In this document: in pieces, positions 1-8,921 of the stretch
Layout: every line of letters starts with the position of its first letter
Numbering within the stretch: the stretch's first letter is position 1
Origin: a virus
Virus record (IMG/VR): IMGVR_UViG_3300031766_000023
Coordinates: 1-38,964 of that record
Direction: 5' to 3' (one strand)
Length of the DNA stretch: 38,964 bases
Notes under the pieces: model-generated
What the model was told of the DNA's origin: nothing
The model's input: the letters and a program-made list of their open reading frames with translations, nothing else
Database searches by the model: none
Program-made: the position numbers and the translations under genes

Positions 1-3000
1 CAAGACAGAATGCTGATACAAGCATCAGAACTGATTTTGCAGCGGCTGATACAGCTATCCAAACTGAACTAGATGACACACAAACAGGTGCTGGTCTAGG
101 TGCAGATGGTAGTTATACAGCAGACGCAACAACAAACTACTTAACAGCGGCAAGTGACTTAAAAGACGCAGACAAGAAATTAGACGCGGCACTTAAAGCA
201 GTTGACACAGCCTATAAAGCGGCCGACACAGCGTTAGACACACGTTTAACAACTGAAGAAGGCAACGTTGATACACTACAATCTGAAGTGCAAGCACTTG
301 AAGATGTAGTTGGTGATGTTACAACATCATTAGATACAACAGCAACAGAAATTGTTCCTGCTATCAACGAAATTCACGGAGAAGTAGACGCAATTGAAAC
401 ACGTGTAACTTCAGCAGAAGGCGACATCACTACACAAACTGGTAGAATTGATGATATCATTTCTAACACAGATCCAGCAGCATTAGACTCGTTGACTGAG
501 ATTGTAGCGGCGTTCCAGGCAGCTGATACTAACATCAATGCTTTGATTACATCAAACACTACAGCTATCTCAACTGAAGCAACTGCAAGAGCAAGTGCTG
601 ATACTACACTACAAAATAATATCAACACTGAAGCGGCTTCACGTGCAACAGCAGATACTACATTACAAGGTAATATCGACGCAGAAGCAACTGCAAGAGT
701 TAATGGTGATGCGGCATCTGTAGCAACAGCGGCAGCTGACGCAACTACTAAAGCAAATGCGGCACAGGCGGCAGCGATTGCACACGCAGATACAGAAGAT
801 GCAGCACTAATTGGTGATGCAACTGTAGACGGATCAGCAGGCAATACTATTAAAGATCGTATTGAAGATGGTGATGCGGCAGTAACTACAGCGTTTCAGG
901 CAGCTGATACGGCTTTAGATACAGCTTATAAGGCGGCAGACGCAGCTATTCAACTTCAAGTAACAGCTAACGCTGGTGACATATCAACTAACACAAGTGA
1001 CATTGCAACTAACACGGCAGCAATTGCACAAGAAGTTACAGATAGAACATCTGCAGATAACACGTTACAAGCTAACATTACAGCAGAAGCAACTACAGCC
1101 AGAGCGGCAGAACTTGCCAACTCTCAAGCAATTACGGCGGAAGCCACAACTGCTAGAGCGGCTGAGGCAGCTAACACTACTGCTATTACAAATGAAGTAA
1201 CTAGAGCAACTGGTATTGAAGCAGGTTTACGCACAGACGTAGATGCTAATACAGTAACTGGTTCTACAAACGCAGCAGCGATTACAACTGAATCTACAGC
1301 AAGAGCGGCAGCAGACGCAACGTTACAAGCTAACATTGATACTGAAACTGCTCGTGTTGACGCTATCTTGTTAAATGCCGATGGTGCATTAGACACATTA
1401 AAAGAAATTGGTGATGCTTTTGCAGCAGCTGATTCAACTTTACAAGGTCTAATTACAGCTAACGGAACACGTTTAACAACTAACGAAGGCGACATTGACA
1501 CATTGGAAACAGAAATGGACAATGCAGAAGGTCGTTTAGATAGCTTAGAAGCAGTAGTGGCAACTGGTGGTCAAACACTAGATACTACAGCAACAACACT
1601 AGTTGGCGCTATTAACGAAGTGCATGGCGAAGTAAACACTAACACAACTAACATTGGTGTTATTGGTGACTTAGATACTACAGCATCTAACTTAGTTGGT
1701 GCAGTAAACGAAGTGCATGGTGAAGTAAATGCTAACAAAACAGCAGCAGACACAGATAGAGCGGATATCCGTTCAGAATTTGCGGCAGCTGACGGTGTTG
1801 TAACAGCGGCTTATATCGCGGCAGACGTAGTAGTAACAAGTGCTTTCCAGGCAGCAGATGCGGCTCAAACAACAGCTTTACAGACGTATGCAGATACGGC
1901 AGAAGCAGATGCTATTACGGCAGCGGCAACTTATACTGATGCAGAAGTTCTAACTGAAAAGACTAGAGCAGAAGCGGCAGAATTAGTTCTTACAAACGGT
2001 TTGGCAGCTGAAGCAACTACAGCCAGAGCGGCTGAGCAGGCAAATGCGGCAGCGGCAGCGGCTAACTTGTTAGAAATTACTGCAACACAGGCAGGTTCAG
2101 GTTTAGAATTAAACGGAACATATACTGCACACAGTGGTTCTAACTATATTGACGCTGGTTCTAACTTAAAAGCAGTTGACTTATTACTTGATGCACAAGC
2201 TAAAGCAAACGCAGACGCAATTGCAGGCGAGATTACTGACAGAACTACAGCGGTAGCGGCAGAGGCAACTACAGCACGTGCGGCAGAGGCAGCAAATGCT
2301 ACAGCAATTGCGGCAGAAACAACAAGAGCTACAACGGCAGAAAATGCCATTGCAGCAGACGTTGTAACTAACGCTAACTCAATTGCAACAGAGTCTTCTA
2401 GAGCACAAGCGGCAGAACAAGTAAACGCAACAGCGATTGCTAACATTATAAGCAATACTGATCCAGCAGCATTAGATTCACTTAGTGAAATCGTAACTGC
2501 TTTCCAAAGTGCAGATAGCACATTGACTGGACTAGTAAATTCTAACGCAACTGATATTGCAACTAACACGGCAGGTTTAGCTCAAGAGCTAGTTGATCGT
2601 GCAGCGGCAGATACAGCATTAGATACAGCTTATAAGGCAGCAGATACTACATTACAAGCAAACATTGACCTTAAACTAGCACTAGCTGGTGGAACTATGT
2701 CAGGTGATATTGCAATGGGTAGTAACAAAGTAACTGGACTTGCTAACGGCACAGCTAACACTGATGCAATTAACAAAGGTCAGTTAGATGCGGCGATTTC
2801 AGCACAAGACATTAGTGTTTATGACACTGGTGATTTAGCTGAAGGTTCAAACCTATATTACACTGATACTAGATCAAGAGCAGCTATATCTGTAACAGAT
2901 ACAGCAGGCGATGGTAAAGTAAGCTATAACAATAGCACAGGTGTTATTAGTATTGATACTGATGGAACAGTCCTAGATTTAACAGATGTAAGCGACACAG

Positions 3001-3668
3001 CATACACTAACAAAGATGGATATGTTTTAACAGTTAACTCAAATGCTGATGGTATGGAACTTAAAGATCCTTCATTGATATTCACTAACAACTTCCGTCA
3101 AACTATTGCAGGTGACGGAACAGCAACACAATTTGCATTAACGCAAGATATTAATCAAGCTGATGCAATGGTATTTGTTGGCGGTGTTATCCAGGATCCA
3201 GTCACACACTATACTGTTTCTAACCAAGTGATTACAATGACATCTGCAATGCCGGTAGGCACACAAGCAGTTGTTATTGCTCCTCAAGTAGGACTATCAC
3301 CAACATTAACAGCAGGCCAGGTAACATCTGATAAATTATCAGCTGATATTAAGGCATACGTGCAAGGTTCAAATGTTTCAACAACAACAGGTGGAGATGT
3401 AATCGATACCTTTGCTAAAGCAACATATCGTTCTGCTAAGTATATCATACAAGCAGATGATGGAAACGGAAACTACGAAACACGTGAAGCACTAGTAACA
3501 CACGATGGAACTACAGCATACATCACAGAATATGCGATGGTATACACAGGTTCTAACTTAGTAGGTGATGCAAGTGTTAACATGAACGGAGCAAACGTAG
3601 AGTTAACCTATACAACTAACTCAGGAACAGCAACAGTGAAAGTTATTTCAACTTACATTGATGTGTAA
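1..3668 (+). CDS. Tail-fibre-like protein, 5' truncated by window edge
   Basis: The reading frame (codons from base 3) is open from the left edge to the TAA at 3666-3668, so at least 1221 residues are visible and the true start lies outside the window. The protein is dominated by Ala/Thr/Asp-rich heptad-like segments (TARAAEAAN, ADTTLQANI types), as expected for a trimeric fibrous shaft. A motif of the type DPAALDSLTEIVAAFQAAD recurs several times (about bases 466-525, 1381-1435, 2458-2515), a known style in T4-like marine phage fibres. Near bases 2690-2800 there is a GDIAMGSNKVTGL segment typical of fibre head-neck regions. The C-terminal part (after about base 3090) is a more globular, beta-rich segment. 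There is no S74 domain. It probably acts in host attachment as a distal fibre or baseplate-linked fibre. Family call is firm; the exact fibre role is not known. Confidence 0.8.
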   Translation, partial: RQNADTSIRTDFAAADTAIQTELDDTQTGAGLGADGSYTADATTNYLTAASDLKDADKKLDAALKAVDTAYKAADTALDTRLTTEEGNVDTLQSEVQALEDVVGDVTTSLDTTATEIVPAINEIHGEVDAIETRVTSAEGDITTQTGRIDDIISNTDPAALDSLTEIVAAFQAADTNINALITSNTTAISTEATARASADTTLQNNINTEAASRATADTTLQGNIDAEATARVNGDAASVATAAADATTKANAAQAAAIAHADTEDAALIGDATVDGSAGNTIKDRIEDGDAAVTTAFQAADTALDTAYKAADAAIQLQVTANAGDISTNTSDIATNTAAIAQEVTDRTSADNTLQANITAEATTARAAELANSQAITAEATTARAAEAANTTAITNEVTRATGIEAGLRTDVDANTVTGSTNAAAITTESTARAAADATLQANIDTETARVDAILLNADGALDTLKEIGDAFAAADSTLQGLITANGTRLTTNEGDIDTLETEMDNAEGRLDSLEAVVATGGQTLDTTATTLVGAINEVHGEVNTNTTNIGVIGDLDTTASNLVGAVNEVHGEVNANKTAADTDRADIRSEFAAADGVVTAAYIAADVVVTSAFQAADAAQTTALQTYADTAEADAITAAATYTDAEVLTEKTRAEAAELVLTNGLAAEATTARAAEQANAAAAAANLLEITATQAGSGLELNGTYTAHSGSNYIDAGSNLKAVDLLLDAQAKANADAIAGEITDRTTAVAAEATTARAAEAANATAIAAETTRATTAENAIAADVVTNANSIATESSRAQAAEQVNATAIANIISNTDPAALDSLSEIVTAFQSADSTLTGLVNSNATDIATNTAGLAQELVDRAAADTALDTAYKAADTTLQANIDLKLALAGGTMSGDIAMGSNKVTGLANGTANTDAINKGQLDAAISAQDISVYDTGDLAEGSNLYYTDTRSRAAISVTDTAGDGKVSYNNSTGVISIDTDGTVLDLTDVSDTAYTNKDGYVLTVNSNADGMELKDPSLIFTNNFRQTIAGDGTATQFALTQDINQADAMVFVGGVIQDPVTHYTVSNQVITMTSAMPVGTQAVVIAPQVGLSPTLTAGQVTSDKLSADIKAYVQGSNVSTTTGGDVIDTFAKATYRSAKYIIQADDGNGNYETREALVTHDGTTAYITEYAMVYTGSNLVGDASVNMNGANVELTYTTNSGTATVKVISTYIDV

Positions 3669-3682
3669 TGATAAAACTAACA

Positions 3683-3705
3683 GAGTGCAGCCAGAGGCTG
3701 CACTC
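3683..3705 (+). terminator. Strong hairpin after fibre gene (possible terminator)
   Basis: A perfect 10-bp GC-rich stem (3683-3692 with 3696-3705) with an AGA loop lies 14 nt after the stop codon of the upstream fibre gene. No U-run follows, so it may be an mRNA-stabilising 3' hairpin or a weak terminator rather than a classical intrinsic terminator. Confidence 0.5.
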
Positions 3706-3766
3706 GATATTAACGGAAACTAATTTTATGGCGAATATAAAAGCAGTTAATATGTTAAAAATAACG

Positions 3767-3773
3767 GTAAATA
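3767..3773 (+). promoter_or_regulatory. T4-type late promoter (GTAAATA variant)
   Basis: TAAATAC upstream of the S74 fibre gene at 3824 matches the core of the T4 late promoter TATAAATA except for G at the first position of the 7-mer. Predicted start is about 3779. A hairpin overlaps its downstream edge. It is weaker than the other copies. Confidence 0.5.
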
Positions 3774-3790
3774 CATTGCTACTCAATGTA
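3772..3790 (+). promoter_or_regulatory. 5' leader stem-loop next to late promoter
   Basis: A 7-bp stem TACATTG / CAATGTA with a 5-nt loop starts inside the late promoter core. With transcription predicted to start near 3779 only part of the 5' arm would be in the RNA, so it may act at DNA level. It resembles leader hairpins downstream of late promoters at 8575, 19765 and 22268. Confidence 0.35.
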
Positions 3791-3823
3791 GCTACTTTTT
3801 TCGCGAAAAAGGAAAACTAAAAT

Positions 3824-5632
3824 ATGGCACAAAGAAAATTTATTATAGACGGCGGCTTTCAAACTAGCGATGATTCTTCAATCTCGGCTAATTTGGAAAT
3901 GACCGGCCACATTCTTCCTACTGTTGACTCTGACGGAACTACAGGTTACGACTTAGGTTCAACTACGAAGAAATGGCGAGACTTGTTCTTATCACAAGGC
4001 TCATTATATGTTGATGGACAAAAAGTCCTTCACTCAGACTCTGGAACGATCGTCGTATCGGCGGACAACAACCAAGGTCTATTAACAAGAACTACAGGAT
4101 CAGGTGTTATTGCATTTGCTTCAGATCAACCAATTTCAGTTCAACAAACGTTACAAATGGGATCAGGTAAGAAAATTACTGATGCAGATGGAACAGCAGT
4201 TGGATTTGGCGACAAGATTGATATGGACAGCAATAAAATGATTAACGTTGGTGATCCTACAGCAGATCAAGATGCAGCAACTAAGAAATATGTTGATGAT
4301 GAAATTGATGGTTTAGTAAATGGCGCCCCAGGTGCCCTTGACACACTAAACGAACTTGCTAACGCATTAGGTGATGACTCAAACTTTGCGGCAACAATGA
4401 CTACAAGTTTGGCAACTAAAGCAGCAACTACTTATGTTGATAGTGCAGACGCTAGTGTGGCTTCAGCCGCATCAACAGACGCAACTACTAAAGCAGACGC
4501 GGCTCAAACAGCAGCGGCAAGTGATGCAACTACTAAAGCAAATGCGGCAGAGGCAAATGCAATTGCACACACTAATACACGTGAAGTAGCAATTACATCT
4601 GGATATGAATCATATGCAGATACAGCCGAAGCAGATGCAATCAGCACAGCGGCAGCAGATGCAACTACTAAAGCAAATGCGGCACAGGCGGCAGCTGAAG
4701 CTACAGCATCAGCAGACGCAACTACTAAAGCAGACGCGGCAGAGGCAGATGCAATTTCAACTGCGGCAGCTGACGCAACTACTAAAGCAAATGCGGCCCA
4801 GGCAGCAGCGGCAACAGATGCAACTACTAAAGCAGACGCGGCATTGTCATCAGCTCAATCGTATGCAGATTCTGCCACTTCAAGTGGTGCAGTAACGGCA
4901 GCGGCAACAGATGCAACTACTAAAGCAAATGCGGCTCAGGCAGCGGCAATTAGTGCGGCGGCAACAGATGCAACTACTAAAGCAAATGCGGCTCAGGCAG
5001 CGGCTGAAGCCACAGCAAGTTCAGATGCTACTAACAAGGCTAACGCGGCACAACAAGCGGCAATTGATGCAGTAACTAATGGTGCAGGCGCATCATTTGA
5101 TACGCTAAAAGAAATCCAAGACGCAATGGCAACAGATGCTGAACTTTCAGCAGCTATTAGTGGATTAACAATTGGTAATGGAACAATGACAGTAACAGCA
5201 GGTGCTGGTATGACAGGTGGTGGATCATTCACTGCTAACCAAACTGGAAACTCAAGTGTTACATTAAATGCAATTGCAGGTAACGGTATTACTGTTAATG
5301 CAGACGATATTGCAATGTCAGGTTCATTCACAGGTGGCTTTACAGCAACTGGTGATATTACAGCTTACTCAGATGAGAGTTTAAAAACTAACATCCAAAC
5401 AATTGACAACGCTTTAAACAGAGTTGAAGCAGTTCGCGGTGTTACTTTTGAAAGACTAGAAGACGGTTCAGTATCAACAGGTGTTGTTGCTCAGGAATTA
5501 CACGCAGTATTACCTGAAGCAGTAAAAACTGATGAGAACGGTTTACATCATGTTGCTTATGGTAACATTACAGGTCTATTAATTGAAGCGGTTAAAGAAC
5601 TATCAGCAGAAGTTAAAGAACTTAAAAAGTAA
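3824..5632 (+). CDS. Tail fibre with C-terminal S74 self-cleaving chaperone domain
   Basis: 602 residues. The N-terminal about 150 residues are a structural head with a SGKKITDADGTAVGFGD segment and an NKMINVGDPTADQDAATKKYVDD fibre motif. The middle (about residues 215-420) is a near-perfect repeat of DATTKADAAQ / DATTKANAAQ units, a likely coiled-coil or helical trimer shaft. The last 89 residues are a Peptidase_S74 intramolecular chaperone domain: AYSDESLK begins at residue 514, giving catalytic Ser516 and Lys521 with the family spacing of five. In this family the domain trimerises the fibre and then cuts itself off just before the Ser. AAAGGAAAA upstream of the ATG is the ribosome binding site. 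It probably recognises host surface structures. The S74 call is strong; the receptor is unknown. Confidence 0.9.
   Translation: MAQRKFIIDGGFQTSDDSSISANLEMTGHILPTVDSDGTTGYDLGSTTKKWRDLFLSQGSLYVDGQKVLHSDSGTIVVSADNNQGLLTRTTGSGVIAFASDQPISVQQTLQMGSGKKITDADGTAVGFGDKIDMDSNKMINVGDPTADQDAATKKYVDDEIDGLVNGAPGALDTLNELANALGDDSNFAATMTTSLATKAATTYVDSADASVASAASTDATTKADAAQTAAASDATTKANAAEANAIAHTNTREVAITSGYESYADTAEADAISTAAADATTKANAAQAAAEATASADATTKADAAEADAISTAAADATTKANAAQAAAATDATTKADAALSSAQSYADSATSSGAVTAAATDATTKANAAQAAAISAAATDATTKANAAQAAAEATASSDATNKANAAQQAAIDAVTNGAGASFDTLKEIQDAMATDAELSAAISGLTIGNGTMTVTAGAGMTGGGSFTANQTGNSSVTLNAIAGNGITVNADDIAMSGSFTGGFTATGDITAYSDESLKTNIQTIDNALNRVEAVRGVTFERLEDGSVSTGVVAQELHAVLPEAVKTDENGLHHVAYGNITGLLIEAVKELSAEVKELKK
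4478..5062 (+). repeat. In-frame repeats encoding DATTKA(D/N)AAQ units
   Basis: Roughly 30-nt units containing GCAACTACTAAAGC recur about nine times, interrupted by short unique pieces. The same units occur in the upstream fibre gene; about 34 nt around 740-775 is identical to a stretch near 4670-4704. Near-identity at DNA level suggests recent slippage or recombination between fibre genes. Confidence 0.85.
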
Positions 5633-5650
5633 TTAAATTACTTAAAATTA

Positions 5651-5679
5651 AAAGCAGTGCTTAGGCACTGCTTTTTTTT
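5651..5679 (+). terminator. Intrinsic terminator after S74 fibre gene
   Basis: A 10-bp stem (5651-5660 with 5665-5674), TTAG loop, and a run of eight T. It separates the fibre gene from the next late promoter at 5699. Confidence 0.92.
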
Positions 5680-5698
5680 GACTAAACTTTCTTTATTG

Positions 5699-5705
5699 AT
5701 AAATA
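5699..5705 (+). promoter_or_regulatory. T4-type late promoter ATAAATA
   Basis: ATAAATACTAA matches the T4 late consensus core and its downstream C-T-A. It lies 26 nt before the start codon at 5731, just after a terminator; predicted start about 5711. Confidence 0.8.
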
Positions 5706-5730
5706 CTAACATAACATAGAGAGAGTTTCA

Positions 5731-6930
5731 ATGGCATTTAGAGGCATACAATCAACAAATCTTATAAGTAATGACGTTGGGTTTTCTGACCCACTACTTA
5801 TATTAAACAAAGATAGTAGCCTGCCTACAGATGTAGGTTGGTTAGGCAAAATAGGTCCTATAAGTTATGCTGGTCTTGTAAGAGACCATGAAACAAATAC
5901 GTTTTGGTTAATTGATTCAGTTGACTTAACACCACAATCACTTAATAGTATAAATGCAGGCGAAGTTACAAAAGGTAATTTACAATTAGGAACACTTACA
6001 GTTGATACAATTGTTGGCGGTGGACTTACTTCTACATTAGCTGAATTAACTGATGTTGATAATGGATCAGCTTCAACAGGAGACATGATCTTATATGATG
6101 GTTCATCATGGAGTTATGTAAACCTTGAAAGTGAAATTAACACACGCATTACTGCATCACAAAATTCACAATCCTTAATTGGCTTATCAGATGTTGGACA
6201 TACTAGTGATACTATAGCAAATGGAGATTTTCTTTTATACGACAGTAGCACAAGTAAATTTGGTTTTGTAAACTTTCAAAGTGAAGTAGTTGCATATGCA
6301 GATGGTCGTATAGCATCTACACTAAGTGGTAATGTCACTATAGGTGGAACACTAAACGCTAATGTTACAGGTAATGTTACGGGCAACGTTATAAATCCAA
6401 ATACTGGCTCAACTGTATTAAACGCTTCTCAGCCGCAATACACATTAACAGGTAATGTAGCTGGTGATTTATATGGCGATGTAATTTCACCTACTCAAAA
6501 TACGCCAATTATTACCACTGGTCCAGCATCAGATACGTTAACGATACACAACGCACATGTTGAAAAACTAAAAGCACCAGGCAGTAGTGGAGCAACAATA
6601 ATTGATACAACAGGCTACTACACAGTGCAAGGACAAAACATTGCACTAACAGGAACCTTATTTGGTGACATTTCTGACAGACTAGCAAATAATCCAGTTT
6701 TAACAGTAGGAACAGGTAACAATGATTCTCAATTGGTTGTGCATGAAGGAATAGTAGATGAGTTAACAGCTACTGATTCATTCACTCTTCCAAAAGGAGC
6801 AGCTCATCAACGACCAGCTTCTCCAGTAGAAGGCATGATGTTTTTTAATTCAACAACCAAAATGTTTGAAGGATATGATGGAACAAATTGGGTTCAACTT
6901 ATTCCTTCTACATATCAGCTTATTCCATAA
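5731..6930 (+). CDS. Fibre-like structural protein without S74 domain
   Basis: 399 residues. The N-terminal region (MAFRGIQSTNL, about residues 1-70) looks like a virion attachment domain with the phrase LILNKDSSLPTDVGWLGKIG. It is followed by repeated LTDVDNGSASTGDMILYDGSSW and LSDVGHTSDTIANGDFLLYDSSTSKF units. A long beta-rich segment follows with NVTGNVTGNV and LYGDVISP / LFGDISD repeats. The last about 45 residues (RPASPVEGMMFFNSTTKMFEG) are the common short phage-fibre module with a YDGTNW motif. Its own late promoter precedes it and GAGAGAG serves as ribosome binding site. It sits between two S74 fibres, so it is probably part of the same adhesion apparatus. Exact position in the particle is unknown. 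Confidence 0.75.
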   Translation: MAFRGIQSTNLISNDVGFSDPLLILNKDSSLPTDVGWLGKIGPISYAGLVRDHETNTFWLIDSVDLTPQSLNSINAGEVTKGNLQLGTLTVDTIVGGGLTSTLAELTDVDNGSASTGDMILYDGSSWSYVNLESEINTRITASQNSQSLIGLSDVGHTSDTIANGDFLLYDSSTSKFGFVNFQSEVVAYADGRIASTLSGNVTIGGTLNANVTGNVTGNVINPNTGSTVLNASQPQYTLTGNVAGDLYGDVISPTQNTPIITTGPASDTLTIHNAHVEKLKAPGSSGATIIDTTGYYTVQGQNIALTGTLFGDISDRLANNPVLTVGTGNNDSQLVVHEGIVDELTATDSFTLPKGAAHQRPASPVEGMMFFNSTTKMFEGYDGTNWVQLIPSTYQLIP

Positions 6931-6935
6931 CAAGC

Positions 6936-6942
6936 ATAAATA
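6936..6942 (+). promoter_or_regulatory. T4-type late promoter ATAAATA
   Basis: GCATAAATACATAATA lies 6 nt after the preceding stop codon and 25 nt before the GTG start at 6967. Predicted start about 6948, leaving a short leader with GGATGGAG as ribosome binding site. Confidence 0.8.
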
Positions 6943-6966
6943 CATAATATAGGATGGAGACTAAAC

Positions 6967-8541
6967 GTGGCTTTTAAAATTGGTAACAACACAGTAATAC
7001 ATGACGCAGATGCTACAGCGGCTATTGTAACAAATAGTGATTTAGATGTATTGCAAATTAATGGAACAGATGTATTAGTCCATGACGGTTCTACAATTAC
7101 ATTAAAAAATGTAACAATAGAAGATGCAGCAGAAAGCTCAATAAACACTGATAATATTACCGAAGGCTCAACTAATTTATTTTTTACAAATGCAAGAGCT
7201 GTTTCAGCCTTAGCGGCAACAACATCTGCATTAGCTGCCGATATTGTAACAAACACAACAGCTATTACACTCAATACAGGTAACATTAACACTAAGCTAC
7301 CATTAGCTGGTGGAACATTAACAGGAGCATTAACATTAAGTGGTGCACCTACTAGTGCCAATCATGCTTCTACTAAAGCATATGTAGATAGTTCAATATC
7401 AAGCGGAGCAATAGCAGACACTGATTCGTTAGCTGAAGGTTCAACAAATTTATATTACACAGATGCAAGAGTAAACACTTTATTGGGAAGCTATGCCACA
7501 GAAGCATATGTAGATCAGGCCGAAGTAGATGCGAAAGCATATACAGATACACGTGAAACAGCAATTACAACTGCATATGAATCTTATACAGATACACGTG
7601 AAACAGCAATTACAACTGCATATGAATCTTATACAGATACAGCGGTAGCAGGTGTTGTAGATTCAGCACCAGCGGCATTAGATACATTAAACGAACTAGC
7701 AGCAGCATTAGGTGATGATCCAAATCTTAGCACAACACTAACTACAGCAATAGGAACAAAGGTTGCTAAAGCAGGCGACACTATGACAGGCGCACTTACA
7801 TTAAGTGGCGCACCAAGTAGTGCCAATCATGCCGCAACCAAGGCATATGTTGATTCATCAGTATCAGGTGGAACAGGTGCATTAGACACAGACGATATTA
7901 CAGAAGCCGGAAATTTATATTACACAGATGTAAGAGCACAAGCAGTTTCAATTAATAACGTAGTAGAAGATACAAGCCCACAGCTAGGTGGATTGTTAAG
8001 TGCAAATAGTTTTGATATTGATATGGGCACAAATATTATTACTGATGCAAAAGTTGGATTCTGGGATGCGGCGTTTAGTTGGGGCAATCATGCAAGTGCT
8101 GGTTACTTAACAAGCTATACAGATACTAATACAACATATACAGCAGGCAACGGATTAACATTAAGTGGAACAGAGTTTCTAATGAGTGGTAACTACACAG
8201 GTAGCTTTACAGCATCTGGTGATGTTACAGCATACTCAGACGAAAGACTAAAAAGTGATATAACAACAATCGAAGATGCACTAAACAAAGTAAAAAATCT
8301 GCGAGGAGTTATGTTTGATAAAACAGATACACTAAGCAGTGAGCTAAAACGCTCAACTGGAGTTATAGCACAAGAAGTAGAAAAAGTATTACCAGAGGTA
8401 GTGCATAACGATATCAATACAGGTTATAAATCTGTAGCCTACGGAAATATAGTAGGTGTTCTTATCGAAGCTATTAAAGAACAGCAAGAACAAATTGACA
8501 AATTAAAACATGACATTGAGTTCTTAAAAGGTATCAGATAA
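6967..8541 (+). CDS. Tail fibre with C-terminal S74 domain (GTG start)
   Basis: 524 residues, starting at GTG with GGATGGAG upstream. Fibre motifs LPLAGGTLTGALTLSGAPTS and STKAYVDS occur twice, typical of phage fibre shafts. A duplicated DTRETAITTAYESYT segment lies near residues 192-221. An APAALDTLNELAAALGDD motif is shared with the fibre at 3824. The C-terminal about 103 residues are a Peptidase_S74 domain: AYSDERLK starts at residue 422, giving Ser424 and Lys429 as the expected catalytic pair. The end is a charged coiled coil (EQQEQIDKLKHDIEFLK). It is likely a second self-processed receptor-binding or whisker-like fibre. Two different S74 fibres in one phage suggest either distinct positions or host range alternatives. 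Confidence 0.88.
   Translation: MAFKIGNNTVIHDADATAAIVTNSDLDVLQINGTDVLVHDGSTITLKNVTIEDAAESSINTDNITEGSTNLFFTNARAVSALAATTSALAADIVTNTTAITLNTGNINTKLPLAGGTLTGALTLSGAPTSANHASTKAYVDSSISSGAIADTDSLAEGSTNLYYTDARVNTLLGSYATEAYVDQAEVDAKAYTDTRETAITTAYESYTDTRETAITTAYESYTDTAVAGVVDSAPAALDTLNELAAALGDDPNLSTTLTTAIGTKVAKAGDTMTGALTLSGAPSSANHAATKAYVDSSVSGGTGALDTDDITEAGNLYYTDVRAQAVSINNVVEDTSPQLGGLLSANSFDIDMGTNIITDAKVGFWDAAFSWGNHASAGYLTSYTDTNTTYTAGNGLTLSGTEFLMSGNYTGSFTASGDVTAYSDERLKSDITTIEDALNKVKNLRGVMFDKTDTLSSELKRSTGVIAQEVEKVLPEVVHNDINTGYKSVAYGNIVGVLIEAIKEQQEQIDKLKHDIEFLKGIR
7541..7640 (+). repeat. Perfect 45-bp tandem duplication in fibre gene
   Basis: Bases 7541-7585 are repeated exactly at 7586-7630, with a further 10 nt at 7631-7640. 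Each unit is in frame and encodes 15 residues containing DTRETAITTAYES. Absence of any silent difference indicates a very recent duplication. A related unit with diverged bases occurs in the S74 fibre at about 4575-4625. Confidence 0.95.
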
Positions 8542-8574
8542 TTAAGCATTAACACAATTAATATATCAATTACG

Positions 8575-8581
8575 ATAAATA
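8575..8581 (+). promoter_or_regulatory. T4-type late promoter ATAAATA
   Basis: CGATAAATATAACTAA lies 53 nt before the ATG at 8634, predicted start about 8587. The predicted start falls at the base of a leader stem-loop. Confidence 0.75.
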
Positions 8582-8585
8582 TAAC

Positions 8586-8605
8586 TAACAAACGATTGTT
8601 TGTTA
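8586..8605 (+). promoter_or_regulatory. 5' leader stem-loop at predicted late transcript start
   Basis: An 8-bp perfect stem (8586-8593 with 8598-8605) with a GATT loop begins at the predicted 5' end of the late transcript for the small structural gene. A 5'-terminal hairpin of this type can protect mRNA from decay. Confidence 0.5.
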
Positions 8606-8633
8606 ACGTTAATAAACTCGAGGAGTAACAAGA

Positions 8634-8816
8634 ATGGCATTACCAGCAACCGGAAATCAAATTAGCATGAGCACAGTTCGTGACTATTTTGGACTTAGTG
8701 GAACAGTATCACTATACCAACTAGGAACGTTCATCTCACCTAATGTGACAACTAATATTAAACTATCGGCCACTTTTGGTGGTTGGCAGAACCCTAACTC
8801 AACAGGCGCATCATAA
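8634..8816 (+). CDS. Small structural protein of marine T4-like phages
   Basis: 60 residues with a clear GAGGAG ribosome binding site. The pattern (MALPATGNQISMSTVRDYFGL, GTVSLYQLGTF, then a C-terminal ATFGG) matches very short virion or fibre-associated proteins that recur in T4-like marine phages, where the opening reads like LPxSGxISMxxVRxELG. It is the last gene of the fibre run, with its own late promoter and followed by a strong terminator. Function is unknown; association with fibres is inferred from position and style. Confidence 0.6.
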   Translation: MALPATGNQISMSTVRDYFGLSGTVSLYQLGTFISPNVTTNIKLSATFGGWQNPNSTGAS

Positions 8817-8832
8817 TTATATGATTTTTAAA

Positions 8833-8870
8833 AAACACTGTCAAGTAGCTCTTGACAGTGTTTGCTTTTT
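8833..8870 (+). terminator. Terminator whose 3' arm contains the next -35 box
   Basis: A perfect 13-bp stem (8833-8845 with 8851-8863) and a TAGCT loop, with a T-rich run at 8866-8870. The 3' arm contains TTGACA (8852-8857), which is the -35 box of the following promoter. Confidence 0.85.
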
Positions 8871-8880
8871 GTTGTATAAT
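8852..8880 (+). promoter_or_regulatory. Sigma70-type promoter, 17-bp spacer
   Basis: TTGACA (8852-8857), 17 bp, TATAAT (8875-8880), both perfect consensus. It drives the gene at 8922 and overlaps the upstream terminator. Confidence 0.9.
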
Positions 8881-8921
8881 TAAACGGATATATACAAGTA
8901 TACTCAATACAGGAGAAAACT

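Noticed and set aside
374-2569. Several minus-strand open frames of 60-156 codons within the fibre gene
   Set aside because: Shadows of the low-complexity alanine-rich plus-strand frame, with no promoter or ribosome site.
3728-3820. Short open frame of 30 codons (MANIKAVNMLKIT...)
   Set aside because: It overlaps the late promoter core and leader hairpin of the S74 fibre gene and has no ribosome site; more likely leader sequence.
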